Of a stretch of 64,000 bases of DNA, positions 26,522 through 35,786 are shown piece by piece. This DNA comes from an uncultured Porphyromonadaceae bacterium (GTDB taxonomy: Bacteria > Bacteroidota > Bacteroidia > Bacteroidales > Muribaculaceae). Each line of letters starts with the position of its first letter. Within the stretch, counting starts at the first letter, position 1. The notes under the pieces were generated by a model. It searched no databases, had not been told where the DNA came from, and saw nothing but the letters and a program-made list of their open reading frames with translations. The position numbers were made by a program, and so were the translations under genes. Location: assembly GCA_947175205.1 (NCBI GenBank), contig CAMWLS010000002.1:1-64000 (forward strand), given 5' to 3'.

Positions 26522-27289
26522 ATGAATACACAGGACATCATAAAACCCGAGAATCTGGTGGCATCCCGCCCGCGTCTGTTCACAGATGCCATAACACATT
26601 ACTGCCCCGGCTGCAGCCACGGTGTGGTACACCGTCTGGTGGCTGAGCTCATTGATGAGATGGGTCTCACTGACCGTACCGTGGGTATAGCTCCGGTGGG
26701 TTGCGCCGTTTTTGCTTACAACTATATTGACGTGGACTGGGTGGAAGCCGCCCACGGACGCGCACCCGCCGTGGCCACAGCCATAAGCCGTCTCAACCCC
26801 GAAAACTTTGTCTTCACTTATCAGGGCGACGGTGACCTCTCAGCCATAGGCTGTGCTGAGACCATACATGCGGCAAACCGTGGTGAGAATATTGTAATCA
26901 TATTCATTAACAACGCCATTTACGGCATGACCGGCGGTCAGATGGCCCCCACCACCCTGCTGGGCATGAAGACCGCCACCTGCCCCTACGGACGCCGTGA
27001 GGACCTTAACGGTTATCCGCTACCCATTTCCAACCTCCTGGCTCAGCTGGACGGCACATGTTATGTAACCCGTCAGGCTGTACATACTCCCGCCGCCGTG
27101 CGTACAGCAAAAAAGGCGCTGAAACACGCCATTGAAAACGCACTGGCCAAGCGGGGCACCTCCGTGGTGGAATTTGTTTCCACCTGTAACTCAGGCTGGA
27201 AGATGACGCCGGCACAGGCCAATGACTGGATGGCAGAACACATGTTTGCCAAGTACCCCTTAGGCGACCTCAAAAACCGCCAGGATTAA
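26522..27289 (+). CDS. korB: 2-oxoacid:ferredoxin oxidoreductase beta subunit (TPP-binding)
   Basis: 255 residues. YCPGCSHGVVHRL is the N-terminal cluster/TPP region and QGDGDLSAIG with INNAIYGMTGGQMAPTTL the TPP and Mg binding motif (GDGD..NN). It forms the catalytic centre with VorB. Gaps to neighbours are 32 and 19 bases. Confidence 0.94.
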   Translation: MNTQDIIKPENLVASRPRLFTDAITHYCPGCSHGVVHRLVAELIDEMGLTDRTVGIAPVGCAVFAYNYIDVDWVEAAHGRAPAVATAISRLNPENFVFTYQGDGDLSAIGCAETIHAANRGENIVIIFINNAIYGMTGGQMAPTTLLGMKTATCPYGRREDLNGYPLPISNLLAQLDGTCYVTRQAVHTPAAVRTAKKALKHAIENALAKRGTSVVEFVSTCNSGWKMTPAQANDWMAEHMFAKYPLGDLKNRQD

Positions 27290-27308
27290 CCCATAACACT
27301 CCGCAACA

Positions 27309-27842
27309 ATGAAAGAAGAAATAGTAATAGCAGGTTTTGGCGGTCAGGGCGTACTGTCAATGGGCAAGATATTAGCTTACGCCGGCCTGATGAATGACCT
27401 GGAAGTAACATGGATGCCCTCATACGGTCCCGAACAGCGCGGCGGCACTGCCAATGTCACTGTAATCCTCTCTGACAAGCCCATCAGCTCTCCCGTACTG
27501 GATGCTTATGACACAGCGGTGGTACTGAACCAACAGAGTCTGGACAAATTTGAGAGCAAGGTTAAACCCGGCGGTACTCTGCTGTATGATCCCTCAGGCA
27601 TACACCGCCTGCCGGAGCGCACTGACATCACGGTGGTGCCGGTGGATGCCGTAGCGGCCACTGTTGAGCTCAAGAACGCTAAGACATACAATATGGTACT
27701 TCTGGGTGCGCTTCTGAAGCACCGCCCCGTGGTTCCCATTGACGCAGTTCTGCGCGGCCTGAAAAAGACCCTGCCTGAGCGCCATCACCACCTCATACCC
27801 CTGAATGAGGAAGCCATAAACAAAGGCATGTCCATAGCATGA
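27309..27842 (+). CDS. korC: 2-oxoacid:ferredoxin oxidoreductase gamma subunit
   Basis: 177 residues with the glycine-rich GFGGQGVLSMGKILAYAG start and the segment MPSYGPEQRGGTANV typical of gamma subunits, which bind CoA. Its stop overlaps the start of the small TPR gene. Confidence 0.94.
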   Translation: MKEEIVIAGFGGQGVLSMGKILAYAGLMNDLEVTWMPSYGPEQRGGTANVTVILSDKPISSPVLDAYDTAVVLNQQSLDKFESKVKPGGTLLYDPSGIHRLPERTDITVVPVDAVAATVELKNAKTYNMVLLGALLKHRPVVPIDAVLRGLKKTLPERHHHLIPLNEEAINKGMSIA

Positions 27843-28075
27843 GTGCTGAAACGGAACGCCTTACAGCGCAGATAAACACCGCCGCCACTGACGCTGAACG
27901 CGCTTCACTCTATTATAAGCGAGGCCGCGCCTTCTGGCAGGCCGGTGACAAGGCAGCCGCCATATCAGATTATGAGCACGCCGCGGCTCTGGACCCGCAG
28001 TCAGAGGCTGCTACAGCTCTGGAACTGGCTCGTGACGTGATGAACTTTTATCACCGCGAGCGCTTCAATCCCTGA
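27839..28075 (+). CDS. Small TPR protein at the end of the oxidoreductase operon
   Basis: 78 residues, essentially one and a half tetratricopeptide repeats (ASLYYKRGRAFWQAGDKAAA, ISDYEHAAALDPQS). It overlaps korC by four bases, so it is probably translated with the complex and may assist assembly. In related genomes a similar TPR gene lies inside the operon next to the ferredoxin gene; here it is last. Confidence 0.7.
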   Translation: MSAETERLTAQINTAATDAERASLYYKRGRAFWQAGDKAAAISDYEHAAALDPQSEAATALELARDVMNFYHRERFNP

Positions 28076-28130
28076 CAGGCATTCACTCCGTAAATAACTG
28101 ATTATAATAAGAAAGAATCCTCATAGAGTA

Positions 28131-28163
28131 AGAAAGAGTCCCCCGCCGGGACTCTTTCTCATT
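28131..28163 (+). terminator. Intrinsic terminator of the oxidoreductase operon
   Basis: AGAAAGAGTCCC (28131-28142) pairs with GGGACTCTTTCT (28148-28159) around a short loop, followed by CATTT. Confidence 0.75.
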
Positions 28164-28237
28164 TCCCCTCAGGATAAAGAGCCGCCAAGCATTTAGACAA
28201 CAAATGTTAAAACCTAATTTGAATAAACTGTTTTTAT

Positions 28238-28245
28238 TATCTTTG
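28238..28245 (+). promoter_or_regulatory. -7 promoter element for the topoisomerase IV gene
   Basis: TAtcTTTG with TTTG at 28218-28221, 16 bases upstream, a little short of the usual spacing. The leader to the ATG at 28322 is about 70 bases. Confidence 0.55.
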
Positions 28246-28321
28246 TTCACTTATATGACAAAAGCATCCCCGTTTTTATGCGCATTGTCAAGATATTTTA
28301 AGATAAGAACGGTCTTTACCA

Positions 28322-30322
28322 ATGAAAATATTCTCACCTCATTTTAAAATATTTCTTTTTCCGGCTGATGACAACGGTCTTTTCTCCGCCGGCACCCAGG
28401 CAGAGCCCGAAACTGACCCCACAGCCGTGACGGGAACAGCTCAATATACTGAAGATGACATACGCACCCTGGAGTGGAAAGAACACATCAGGCTGCGCCC
28501 CGGCATGTACATAGGTAAGCTTGGCGACGGCACCAACGGTGATGACGGCATTTATGTGCTTCTGAAGGAAGTGCTTGACAATGCCATTGATGAGTATATG
28601 ATGGGCTTTGGCAAGCAGATAGACGTCACCGTAGAGGTCGGCACCGTCACCGTGCGCGACTATGGCCGCGGTATTCCGCTGGGAAAGCTGGTGGATGTGG
28701 CTTCAAAGATTAACACCGGCGGCAAGTATGACTCAGCTGCGTTTAAAAAGACCGTGGGACTTAACGGCGTGGGTATAAAGGCCGTGAACGCGCTCTCTGA
28801 GCTCTTTGAGATTTCCAGCGTGCGTGACGGCAAGATGAAACGTGCCGTCTTCTCTCGCGGCGAGGTGGTGGAAGTCTCTGAACTGACAGACACTGACGCC
28901 CCCAACGGTACCCTGGTACGCTTCATCCCTGATGAAACCATTTTCAAGGACTATGCCTTCAGGGAGGAATACATTTTACCTCTGCTTAAGAACTATACCT
29001 TCCTCAACACAGGTCTCTCCATTATCTATAACGGTAAGCGCTACCGCAGCCAGCACGGACTTCTGGATCTATTGAAGGAGAACATGACAGAGCAGCCGCT
29101 GTATCCCATCATACATCTCTCCGGACCGGATATTGAAGTGGCCATAACACATGCAAACCAGTACGGTGAGGAATATTACAGCTTTGTGAACGGACAGCAT
29201 ACACCACAGGGAGGTACACATCTGCGTGCGTTCCGTGAGGCTGTATCGCGCACCATCAAGGAGTATTACGGAAAGAATTTTGAATACTCTGACATCCGTA
29301 ACGGCATGGTGGCCGCGGTGGCCATAAAGGTGGAGAATCCGCTTTTTGAATCACAGACCAAGACCAAGTTAGGCTCCATAGACATGGGTCCGGAAGGGCC
29401 AACGGTCAACAAATTCATAAGTGATTTCATATCCAGAGAACTGGATAACTATCTGCACCGTGAGCTGGATGTGGCTGAGGTCATCCTGAAAAAAATTCAG
29501 GACAGCGAGCGTGACCGCAAAGCCATGGCCGGTGTCACCAAGCTGGCCCGCGAGAAAGCAAAGAAGGTGAATGTGCACAATAAGAAACTGCTGGACTGCC
29601 GCGTTCACCTGAGTGACATTAAAGGAGACCCGGAGAAGAAAGAAAGTTCATCCATCTTCATCACGGAGGGTGACTCAGCCGCCGGCTCCATCACCAAGAT
29701 ACGTAATGTAGAGACACAGGCCGTGTTCAGCCTGCGCGGCAAGCCCCTGAACACTTATGATGCCTCTGCAAAGGTACTTTATGAAAATGATGAGTTTAAT
29801 CTCCTTCAGGCCGCCCTTAATCTGGAGGACGGCATTGAGGGACTGAGATATAACAAGATAATAATAGCCACTGACGCTGACGTGGACGGCATGCACATAC
29901 GCCTGTTGCTGCTCACCTTCTTTCTGAAATTCTTTCCGGAGGTGGTGAAGAACGGCCATGTATATGTGCTTCAGACCCCCCTGTTCCGCGTGCGCAATAA
30001 ACTCACCGCACGCCGGGGACGCGGTAGCGGCCCTGATGAGGAGACATATTACTGTTACTCAGATGAGGAACGCCTGGCTGCCATTGCGCGCCTTGGAGAT
30101 AAAGCGGAGATTACCCGTTTCAAAGGTCTGGGAGAGATTTCGCCAGAGGAATTCCGCGGCTTCATAGGCCCTGACATGCGGGTTGACCGCGTTACCATGC
30201 GCAAGGATGACGGTGTGCCTGAGCTGCTGGAGTTCTATATGGGTAAGAACACCATGGAACGCCAGAATTTCATTATTGACAATCTTGTGGTAGAGGAGGA
30301 TATCAATGTTGCCGAAGCCTGA
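28322..30322 (+). CDS. parE: DNA topoisomerase IV subunit B (ParE type)
   Basis: 666 residues. GHKL ATPase motifs are [24 protein letters not shown] and [13 protein letters not shown]; the TOPRIM domain has [23 protein letters not shown] and [11 protein letters not shown]. It lacks the long gyrase-type insertions, and Bacteroidales annotate this form as topoisomerase IV subunit B, the ATPase half of the decatenating enzyme. The first 40 residues are variable; the first conserved block is [20 protein letters not shown]. The parC-like partner is not in the window; coaD overlaps its end by 17 bases. Confidence 0.92.
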   Translation: MKIFSPHFKIFLFPADDNGLFSAGTQAEPETDPTAVTGTAQYTEDDIRTLEWKEHIRLRPGMYIGKLGDGTNGDDGIYVLLKEVLDNAIDEYMMGFGKQIDVTVEVGTVTVRDYGRGIPLGKLVDVASKINTGGKYDSAAFKKTVGLNGVGIKAVNALSELFEISSVRDGKMKRAVFSRGEVVEVSELTDTDAPNGTLVRFIPDETIFKDYAFREEYILPLLKNYTFLNTGLSIIYNGKRYRSQHGLLDLLKENMTEQPLYPIIHLSGPDIEVAITHANQYGEEYYSFVNGQHTPQGGTHLRAFREAVSRTIKEYYGKNFEYSDIRNGMVAAVAIKVENPLFESQTKTKLGSIDMGPEGPTVNKFISDFISRELDNYLHRELDVAEVILKKIQDSERDRKAMAGVTKLAREKAKKVNVHNKKLLDCRVHLSDIKGDPEKKESSSIFITEGDSAAGSITKIRNVETQAVFSLRGKPLNTYDASAKVLYENDEFNLLQAALNLEDGIEGLRYNKIIIATDADVDGMHIRLLLLTFFLKFFPEVVKNGHVYVLQTPLFRVRNKLTARRGRGSGPDEETYYCYSDEERLAAIARLGDKAEITRFKGLGEISPEEFRGFIGPDMRVDRVTMRKDDGVPELLEFYMGKNTMERQNFIIDNLVVEEDINVAEA

Positions 30323-30770
30323 CCATACCCTGCGGCGGGCCCTGATGCCCGGAAGCTTCAACCCCTTCACCAAAGGCCATGCATCACTGGTGGAGAGGGG
30401 ACTGGAGATATTTGACACCATAGTTATAGCCGTGGGGGTCAATGCCTCAAAGGACACTGATGGCACTGATGCGCTCTGGCGCCGTAACACCATAGCGGCG
30501 TTGTATTCCTCTGAGCCCCGCGTGGAAGTTATCACTTACACCGGCATGACTGTGAACGCGGCAGCTGAGGCTGACTGCCGTTTCCTTTTACGCGGAGTAC
30601 GCTCTGTGAAAGATTTTGAATATGAGCGGGACATGGCTGACCTCAACAGACGCCTTGCAGGCCTTGAGACAGTGCTCCTTTATTCTCTGCCTGAACTGAG
30701 CGCCGTTTCCAGTAGCGTGGTGCGTGAGCTTATGGCTTACGGCACTGATGTATCTGAGTTTTTACCCTAA
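30306..30770 (+). CDS. coaD: Phosphopantetheine adenylyltransferase
   Basis: 154 residues. [18 protein letters not shown] is the nucleotidyltransferase HxGH-type motif, [17 protein letters not shown] and [11 protein letters not shown] complete the active site. It makes dephospho-CoA from phosphopantetheine and ATP. Its start lies inside the topoisomerase gene, a tight coupling shared with other Bacteroidales genomes. Confidence 0.95.
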   Translation: MLPKPDHTLRRALMPGSFNPFTKGHASLVERGLEIFDTIVIAVGVNASKDTDGTDALWRRNTIAALYSSEPRVEVITYTGMTVNAAAEADCRFLLRGVRSVKDFEYERDMADLNRRLAGLETVLLYSLPELSAVSSSVVRELMAYGTDVSEFLP

Positions 30771-30820
30771 AAATATTTTTCCTGTACAACATAACCTGAC
30801 TGATTAGATTAAGACAAAAG

Positions 30821-32467
30821 ATGAAAAAGATATTGCTGATACTCACCCTTGCGTGGGGTGCCATGGCTGCCGCTTACGCACAGTTTATGGATGATGAATT
30901 CACTCCTGACATGAAACTGCGCATGGCAAATGCCATTATAGAACGCTACTACGTGGAAGATGTTAACGCTGACACCGTGGTGGAGGAAGCCATAAAGGCC
31001 ATGCTCAAGACTCTTGACCCCCACTCTGCTTACTCAAACCCGGAGGAAACCAAGGAACTGAATACCCCCCTGGAAGGAAAATTCAGCGGCATAGGAATAC
31101 AGTTCAACATGAGCACTGACACTGTTTATGTTATTCAGACCATTTCCGGCGGACCCTCAGAGAAGGTGGGTATCCGTCCCGGTGACCGCATCATCAGCGC
31201 TGATGACACCATTCTGGCCGGACGCAAGCTGCCTAACTCACGTGTGATGAAGGCTCTGCGCGGTGACAAAGGAAGCCGCGTGAGGCTGAAAGTAAAGCGT
31301 TCAGGCGTGCCTGAGCTGATAGATTTCACCGTGGTGCGTGATGACATCCCCGTTTACAGCGTGGACGCTTCTTTCATGGTTGCCCCGGAGGTGGGCTATA
31401 TTGCTGTCACACGCTTTGCAGAGGAAACACCCAATGAGGTTATGAAGGCCGTACAGAAGCTCAAGAAACAGGGCATGAAGCGCCTGATTATAGACCTTAA
31501 CGACAACGGTGGCGGCTATCTTGGCGCAGCATACGGCATGGCAGAGCTTTTCCTGCCCAAAGGCACTCCGGTACTGTCCACCCGCGGCCTCAACTCTTAC
31601 CCCATGGAGTATGACACAGAGCAGGCCGGTCCGTTCCAGGACATACCACTGGTGGTTATGGTGAACCAGTATTCAGCATCATCATCTGAGATTTTTGCAG
31701 GCGCCATACAGGATAATGACCGTGGCGTTATAGTGGGCCGTCGCACCTTTGGCAAGGGCCTTGTTCAGCGACCGTTCCCCTTCCCTGACGGTTCCATGAT
31801 ACGCCTTACCACCGCGCGCTATTACATCCCCTCAGGCCGCTGCGTGCAGAAACCTTATGAAAAGGGCCACACTGAGGAATACTATCTGGACATGCTAAAC
31901 CGCCTTAACAGCGGAGAACTCTGGAGCGCTGACAGCGTGCACCTGGACAGCACCCAGGTGTATCATACACTCCGCAACCACCGCACCGTATACGGCGGAG
32001 GCGGCGTGATGCCTGACGTCTTTGTACCCATTGACACCACATACTTCTCTCCCTATTACCGCGATCTGGTGGCTAAAGGCAGTCTCAACACCGCAGTCCT
32101 GAATTACGTGGACCATAACCGCAAGACGCTCAACAAGCGCTATCGCACCCCGGAAGAATTCCTCAACGGCTTCACTGACACTGCTGCGCTGGAGAAGGAA
32201 CTGATAGCCCAGGGTGAGAAAGACGGCACCCCCTTTGATGAAGAAGGCTGGGAACGCTGCCGTCCGTATGTCACAGCAGCTCTCAGAGGACTCATACTCA
32301 GAGACTTATTTGAGGATGGCGCGTTCTCTCAGGCCACTCTGATGTTTGAGCCCATTGCCCGCGAGGCTCTTGAAATAATTAATAATCCGGCACGTTATAA
32401 CCTCCTGCTCACCACCGGTGAGGATGAGAAAGTCCGTACGGCAGCAGAAAAACCGGCCTCTGAATAA
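30821..32467 (+). CDS. S41 family C-terminal processing protease
   Basis: 548 residues. Signal peptide 1 to about 21 (ending AAAYAQ); PDZ domain about residues 85-165 (GIGIQFNMSTDTVYVI, GIRPGDRIISADD); S41 catalytic core with the Ser of YSASSSEIFAGA and the Lys of TFGKGLVQRP. Periplasmic tail-specific protease that trims envelope proteins. It lies 50 bases after coaD and may share its transcript. Confidence 0.92.
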   Translation: MKKILLILTLAWGAMAAAYAQFMDDEFTPDMKLRMANAIIERYYVEDVNADTVVEEAIKAMLKTLDPHSAYSNPEETKELNTPLEGKFSGIGIQFNMSTDTVYVIQTISGGPSEKVGIRPGDRIISADDTILAGRKLPNSRVMKALRGDKGSRVRLKVKRSGVPELIDFTVVRDDIPVYSVDASFMVAPEVGYIAVTRFAEETPNEVMKAVQKLKKQGMKRLIIDLNDNGGGYLGAAYGMAELFLPKGTPVLSTRGLNSYPMEYDTEQAGPFQDIPLVVMVNQYSASSSEIFAGAIQDNDRGVIVGRRTFGKGLVQRPFPFPDGSMIRLTTARYYIPSGRCVQKPYEKGHTEEYYLDMLNRLNSGELWSADSVHLDSTQVYHTLRNHRTVYGGGGVMPDVFVPIDTTYFSPYYRDLVAKGSLNTAVLNYVDHNRKTLNKRYRTPEEFLNGFTDTAALEKELIAQGEKDGTPFDEEGWERCRPYVTAALRGLILRDLFEDGAFSQATLMFEPIAREALEIINNPARYNLLLTTGEDEKVRTAAEKPASE

Positions 32468-32501
32468 GCGCCGGAGACTTGACATTCACAAAAAGTCTTT
32501 C

Positions 32502-32509
32502 TATATTTG
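32502..32509 (+). promoter_or_regulatory. Promoter of the TPR/OmpA lipoprotein gene
   Basis: -33 TTG at 32479-32481, 20 bases, TAtaTTTG then C; 46 bases before the ATG. Confidence 0.75.
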
Positions 32510-32555
32510 CAATACAAGAAATTATTAACATTCATTCTCCATAAAAAAATCTATC

Positions 32556-34244
32556 ATGAACCGCAAAGCGTGTTACTTAGCCGTCATTGGCGCTGCAGTG
32601 GTGTTCTCATCATGCAGCAAGAAAATAGGTCAGTTCAGCTCTGACTACTTCAGCACCAACCCCCAGCCGCTGGAAGTGGTGGGAGATAAAGTTCCGGCCA
32701 CAGTGACCGGCCGCATCCCGGCCAAGTTCTTTGTTAAGAACGCTACCGTCACCGTTACCCCCTATCTGGTGTATGAGGGCGGCGAGACCGCATCACAGCC
32801 TTATACCTTCCAGGGAGAGAAAGTACGCGGAAACTCACCCGTCATCTCATATAACAACGGCGGAACAGTAACCATACCCGTTTCCGTTGACTTCCAGCCC
32901 GCCATGGCACAGAGCACACTTGAACTGGGATTCAACGTTAATCAGAACGGCAAACTGTATGTGCTTCCCCGCGTTCCGGTGGCAACCGGCGTGATTACAA
33001 CAGCATCTATGGCTGACGCCGCAACTGTGAACCCCGCCATTGGAGCTGATGCGTTCCAGCGCATAATAAATGAAAAATATGCCGCTGACATCATGTTCCT
33101 CATTAACCAGGCCAACATCCGCGCAGGTCAGCTGAACACTGACGCCATGACTGAGCTCAAGAAAGAGATGGTGAACGCCAGCAAGGCAGCTAACAAGGAA
33201 ATCAAGGAAATCAACATTTCATCATACGCCTCTCCTGACGGCTCAATGGAATTCAACACCCAGCTGGCTGAGAACCGCGAGGCCAACACCAAGTCATACC
33301 TTAACTCTCAGCTCCGGAAGGATAAAATAACTGAATTCGGCGAGCTCACCGCACAGTTCACTCCTGAAGACTGGGAAGGTTTCCAGAAACTGGTGGAGCA
33401 GAGCAACATCCAGGACAAGCGCCTGATTCTGGAAGTGCTTAAGATTCAGAAAGACCCCGAAATGCGTGAGCGCGAGCTGCGCAACCTTGCTTCTGTATTT
33501 GATGAACTGGCTGACCAGATTCTGCCTCAGTTACGTTACTCACGCATCACAGCGTCAATAGACGTGATAGGCAAGAGTGATGAGGAAATTGCCCGTCTGG
33601 CTACCACAAACCCGTCAGCCCTGAACGTGGAAGAGCTCCTGTACGCCGCCACCCTCACTGATGACCCCGCCACCAAGACCGCCATCTACACTCAGGTAAC
33701 ATCACTTTATCCCGCTGACTACCGAGGCTGGAATGACCTGGGCATGGTTCAGTATCGCAGCGGTGACTATGACAAGGCTGAAAAATCATTTGCAAAGGCC
33801 GCTCAGGTTAATCAGGCTGCAGCAGAGCCCCGCATGAATCTGGGTCTGATAGAGCTCCGTAAAGCTAATTACGACCGCGCCAACCAGTACTTTGGCAGCG
33901 CCGCCGGCGTTTCTGAACTGGGTGAGGCCCTGGGAACATACTACCTCAAGAAAGGCGACAACGCTGCCGCAGCACGCGCCTTTGGCGACGCCAAGACAAA
34001 TAACGCCGCACTTGCCCAAATCCTCACCAAGGACTATAACAAAGCCAAGAACACTCTCGGTGCCATAAGTACTCCTGATGCCACCACATACTATCTGATG
34101 GCCATTCTGGGCGCACGCACAGGCAACCAGCAGATGATAAACAACAACCTGCGCAAAGCCATAAGCCTGGATAGCCGCATGGCTTCAAAGGCAGCAAAGG
34201 ACCTGGAGTTCAACAACTTCAACATCTCATCTCTGCTCAAATAA
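32556..34244 (+). CDS. TPR-containing OmpA-like lipoprotein
   Basis: 562 residues. Lipobox VFSSC with Cys 20. About residues 30-150 are beta-rich. Residues about 210-270 have an OmpA-like segment (INISSYASPDGSMEFNTQLA), and residues 365-560 carry tetratricopeptide repeats (YRGWNDLGMVQYRSGDYDKA, AEPRMNLGLIELRKANYDRA). Probably anchored in the outer membrane facing the periplasm, with a scaffold or cell-wall contact role; its exact function is not known. Confidence 0.8.
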   Translation: MNRKACYLAVIGAAVVFSSCSKKIGQFSSDYFSTNPQPLEVVGDKVPATVTGRIPAKFFVKNATVTVTPYLVYEGGETASQPYTFQGEKVRGNSPVISYNNGGTVTIPVSVDFQPAMAQSTLELGFNVNQNGKLYVLPRVPVATGVITTASMADAATVNPAIGADAFQRIINEKYAADIMFLINQANIRAGQLNTDAMTELKKEMVNASKAANKEIKEINISSYASPDGSMEFNTQLAENREANTKSYLNSQLRKDKITEFGELTAQFTPEDWEGFQKLVEQSNIQDKRLILEVLKIQKDPEMRERELRNLASVFDELADQILPQLRYSRITASIDVIGKSDEEIARLATTNPSALNVEELLYAATLTDDPATKTAIYTQVTSLYPADYRGWNDLGMVQYRSGDYDKAEKSFAKAAQVNQAAAEPRMNLGLIELRKANYDRANQYFGSAAGVSELGEALGTYYLKKGDNAAAARAFGDAKTNNAALAQILTKDYNKAKNTLGAISTPDATTYYLMAILGARTGNQQMINNNLRKAISLDSRMASKAAKDLEFNNFNISSLLK

Positions 34245-34270
34245 GCATACCCTGATATAGAACCACACTT

Positions 34271-34315
34271 GCGGGCGCAGGCGCCTCCGGCCCATCACCG
34301 GAAGCCCGCGCCCGC
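34271..34315. terminator. GC-rich inverted repeat before the MGMT gene
   Basis: GCGGGCGC (34271-34278) pairs with GCGCCCGC (34308-34315), with inner TCCGG/CCGGA. There is no T tract, so it may be a terminator of another type or a leader structure; it lies 27 bases past the lipoprotein stop and just before the next gene. Confidence 0.45.
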
Positions 34316-34335
34316 AGTTGCATAAACCATGCCAC

Positions 34336-34788
34336 ATGGAATGTTCAACCGTACTCACGCCCATAGGCTACCTCAGAGTCTGCAGTGACGGCACAGTGGA
34401 CTTTGCTGACAGGCCCAGCGGCTCCACCGGGCCTGACACCGCCGCCGGACGTTTATGGACCCAATACCGCAGCCACCTCACGCTCCCGGCACCTCAGACA
34501 GACATTTCCACCTTCAGCGGCCGCGTGCTCCAAGCGCTACACAGCATCCCCCAGGGGCAAACCGTTACATACGCCGCCCTGGCTGCAATGGCAGGCAATC
34601 CTAAGGCAGCACGCGCAGCCGCCCGTATAGTGGCCCGCAACCGCATGGCACTCATATTCCCGTGCCACCGCGTGGTACCCGCCACCGGAGGCTACGGCAA
34701 CTACCGCTGGGGGCCGGAGAGAAAACAGTGGCTTATAGAATACGAAAAAAAGCAAACACAGATACACACCAATGACCAAAAAAAGTAA
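34336..34788 (+). CDS. Methylated-DNA-protein cysteine methyltransferase (MGMT/Ogt)
   Basis: 150 residues from the ATG at 34336; a TTG at 34318 is an alternative start. The active-site motif is FPCHRVVPATGGYGNYRWG, and SIPQGQTVTYAALA is the DNA-binding helix-turn-helix. It repairs O6-alkylguanine by self-alkylation. Its end overlaps the adenosyltransferase gene by 17 bases. Confidence 0.9.
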   Translation: MECSTVLTPIGYLRVCSDGTVDFADRPSGSTGPDTAAGRLWTQYRSHLTLPAPQTDISTFSGRVLQALHSIPQGQTVTYAALAAMAGNPKAARAAARIVARNRMALIFPCHRVVPATGGYGNYRWGPERKQWLIEYEKKQTQIHTNDQKK

Positions 34789-35332
34789 CGTTTACACCCG
34801 TACCGGAGACAGCGGTACAACATCGCTGGTGGGCGGCACACGCGTCCCCAAAACCCATCCCCGCCTGGAAGCTTACGGCACCGTGGATGAGCTCAACTCA
34901 TGGCTGGGACTACTGATTCAGCTGCCTGAAGTACCCGCCCCGCAGAAAGAAGTCATGGCACAGATACAGCATAAACTCTTTGACATAGGCTGCATGCTGG
35001 CCACAGAACCGGACAGCGCCTGGCAGCCACAGTCCCTCCCGGAGAGCGCCCTGACCGCCATGGAAAACGCCATAGACACCATGGACGCACAGCTGCCCGT
35101 TCATAACAGATTCATCCTTCCCGGCGGAACCTGCGCATCAGCTTATGCAAACATTGCCCGCACAGTGGCCCGCCGCACAGAGCGCCGCATACTCACCCTG
35201 GCACAAGACGCGCCCGTAGACCCGCTACTTATCAAATACATTAACCGCCTGAGCGACTATCTTTTCATTCTCTCCCGCGCCATAAACATTTCTTGCGGAG
35301 CCAGTGAAATATTCTGGAATAAAAATTGTTAG
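34772..35332 (+). CDS. Cob(I)alamin adenosyltransferase, PduO type
   Basis: 186 residues. The ATP-binding N-terminus is TRTGDSGTTSLVGGTRVPK, YGTVDELNSWLG follows, and the C-terminal ARTVARRTERRI and RLSDYLFILSR are typical. It makes adenosylcobalamin, the cofactor of methylmalonyl-CoA mutase used in propionate formation by many Bacteroidales. Confidence 0.94.
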   Translation: MTKKSNVYTRTGDSGTTSLVGGTRVPKTHPRLEAYGTVDELNSWLGLLIQLPEVPAPQKEVMAQIQHKLFDIGCMLATEPDSAWQPQSLPESALTAMENAIDTMDAQLPVHNRFILPGGTCASAYANIARTVARRTERRILTLAQDAPVDPLLIKYINRLSDYLFILSRAINISCGASEIFWNKNC

Positions 35333-35337
35333 TCTAT

Positions 35338-35356
35338 AAAGATAGCGCTATCTTTG
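35338..35356 (+). promoter_or_regulatory. 18-bp palindrome overlapping the -7 box of the DUF2795 gene
   Basis: AAAGATAGCGCTATCTTT (35338-35355) is a perfect palindrome. Its right half contains TAtcTTTG (35349-35356), the -7 box. Such symmetry may be an operator, or may simply place a -7 box on each strand. Confidence 0.55.
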
Positions 35357-35401
35357 CGCCACTAAAAAAATAAATATATTCACTTAAAGAAAAATACCAC
35401 C

Positions 35402-35623
35402 ATGTACTGGACACTTGAACTGGCCTCAAAGCTTGAAGACGCCCCCTGGCCCGCAACAAAAGAAGAACTCATTGACTACGCCATGCGCAGCGGAGCGCCC
35501 CTGGAAGTGATTGAGAACCTCCAGGAAATAGAAGATGAAGGCGACACCTACGAATCAATAGAAGACATCTGGCCCGACTACCCCTCCAAAGACGACTTCC
35601 TCTTCAACGAAGACGAATACTAA
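35402..35623 (+). CDS. DUF2795 domain protein (host gene of the integrated element)
   Basis: 73 residues, acidic, with WPATKEELIDYAMRSGAP and the ending DYPSKDDFLFNEDEY, characteristic of small Bacteroidales DUF2795 proteins. Its function is unknown. The final codons TTC to TAA (35603-35623) recur with synonymous changes at 46706-46726, so the present 3' end is probably supplied by the mobile element and restores the protein exactly. Confidence 0.85.
   Translation: MYWTLELASKLEDAPWPATKEELIDYAMRSGAPLEVIENLQEIEDEGDTYESIEDIWPDYPSKDDFLFNEDEY
35603..35623 (+). repeat. attL: left copy of the DUF2795 3'-end repeat
   Basis: TTCAACGA, AGACGAATAC, TAA encodes FNEDEY and stop. It matches 46706-46726 at 18 of 21 bases; the three differences are all third codon positions. 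The crossover core is probably within TTCAACGA or TACTAA, the longest identical runs. Confidence 0.75.
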
Positions 35624-35665
35624 CATAAATAGCGATAAAAGCCGCTGAAAATCATGCTGAAATAC

Positions 35666-35707
35666 AAGATGTTGGGGACAACGCAAGTTCTCAACATCTT
35701 CTTTTTT
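35666..35707 (+). terminator. Terminator after the DUF2795 gene, inside attL
   Basis: AAGATGTTG (35666-35674) pairs with CAACATCTT (35692-35700), followed by CTTTTTTG. Confidence 0.8.
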
Positions 35708-35743
35708 GCCCCTAAATCGCTTTGTTTTTGTCCCCATTTTTAT

Positions 35744-35751
35744 TATCTTTG
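35744..35751 (+). promoter_or_regulatory. Promoter of the integrase gene
   Basis: TTTG (35721-35724), 19 bases, TAtcTTTG then C; 35 bases before the chosen ATG. Confidence 0.7.
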
Positions 35752-35786
35752 CACAAAATATTCCTAATATTTGGATAGTAAAACTT

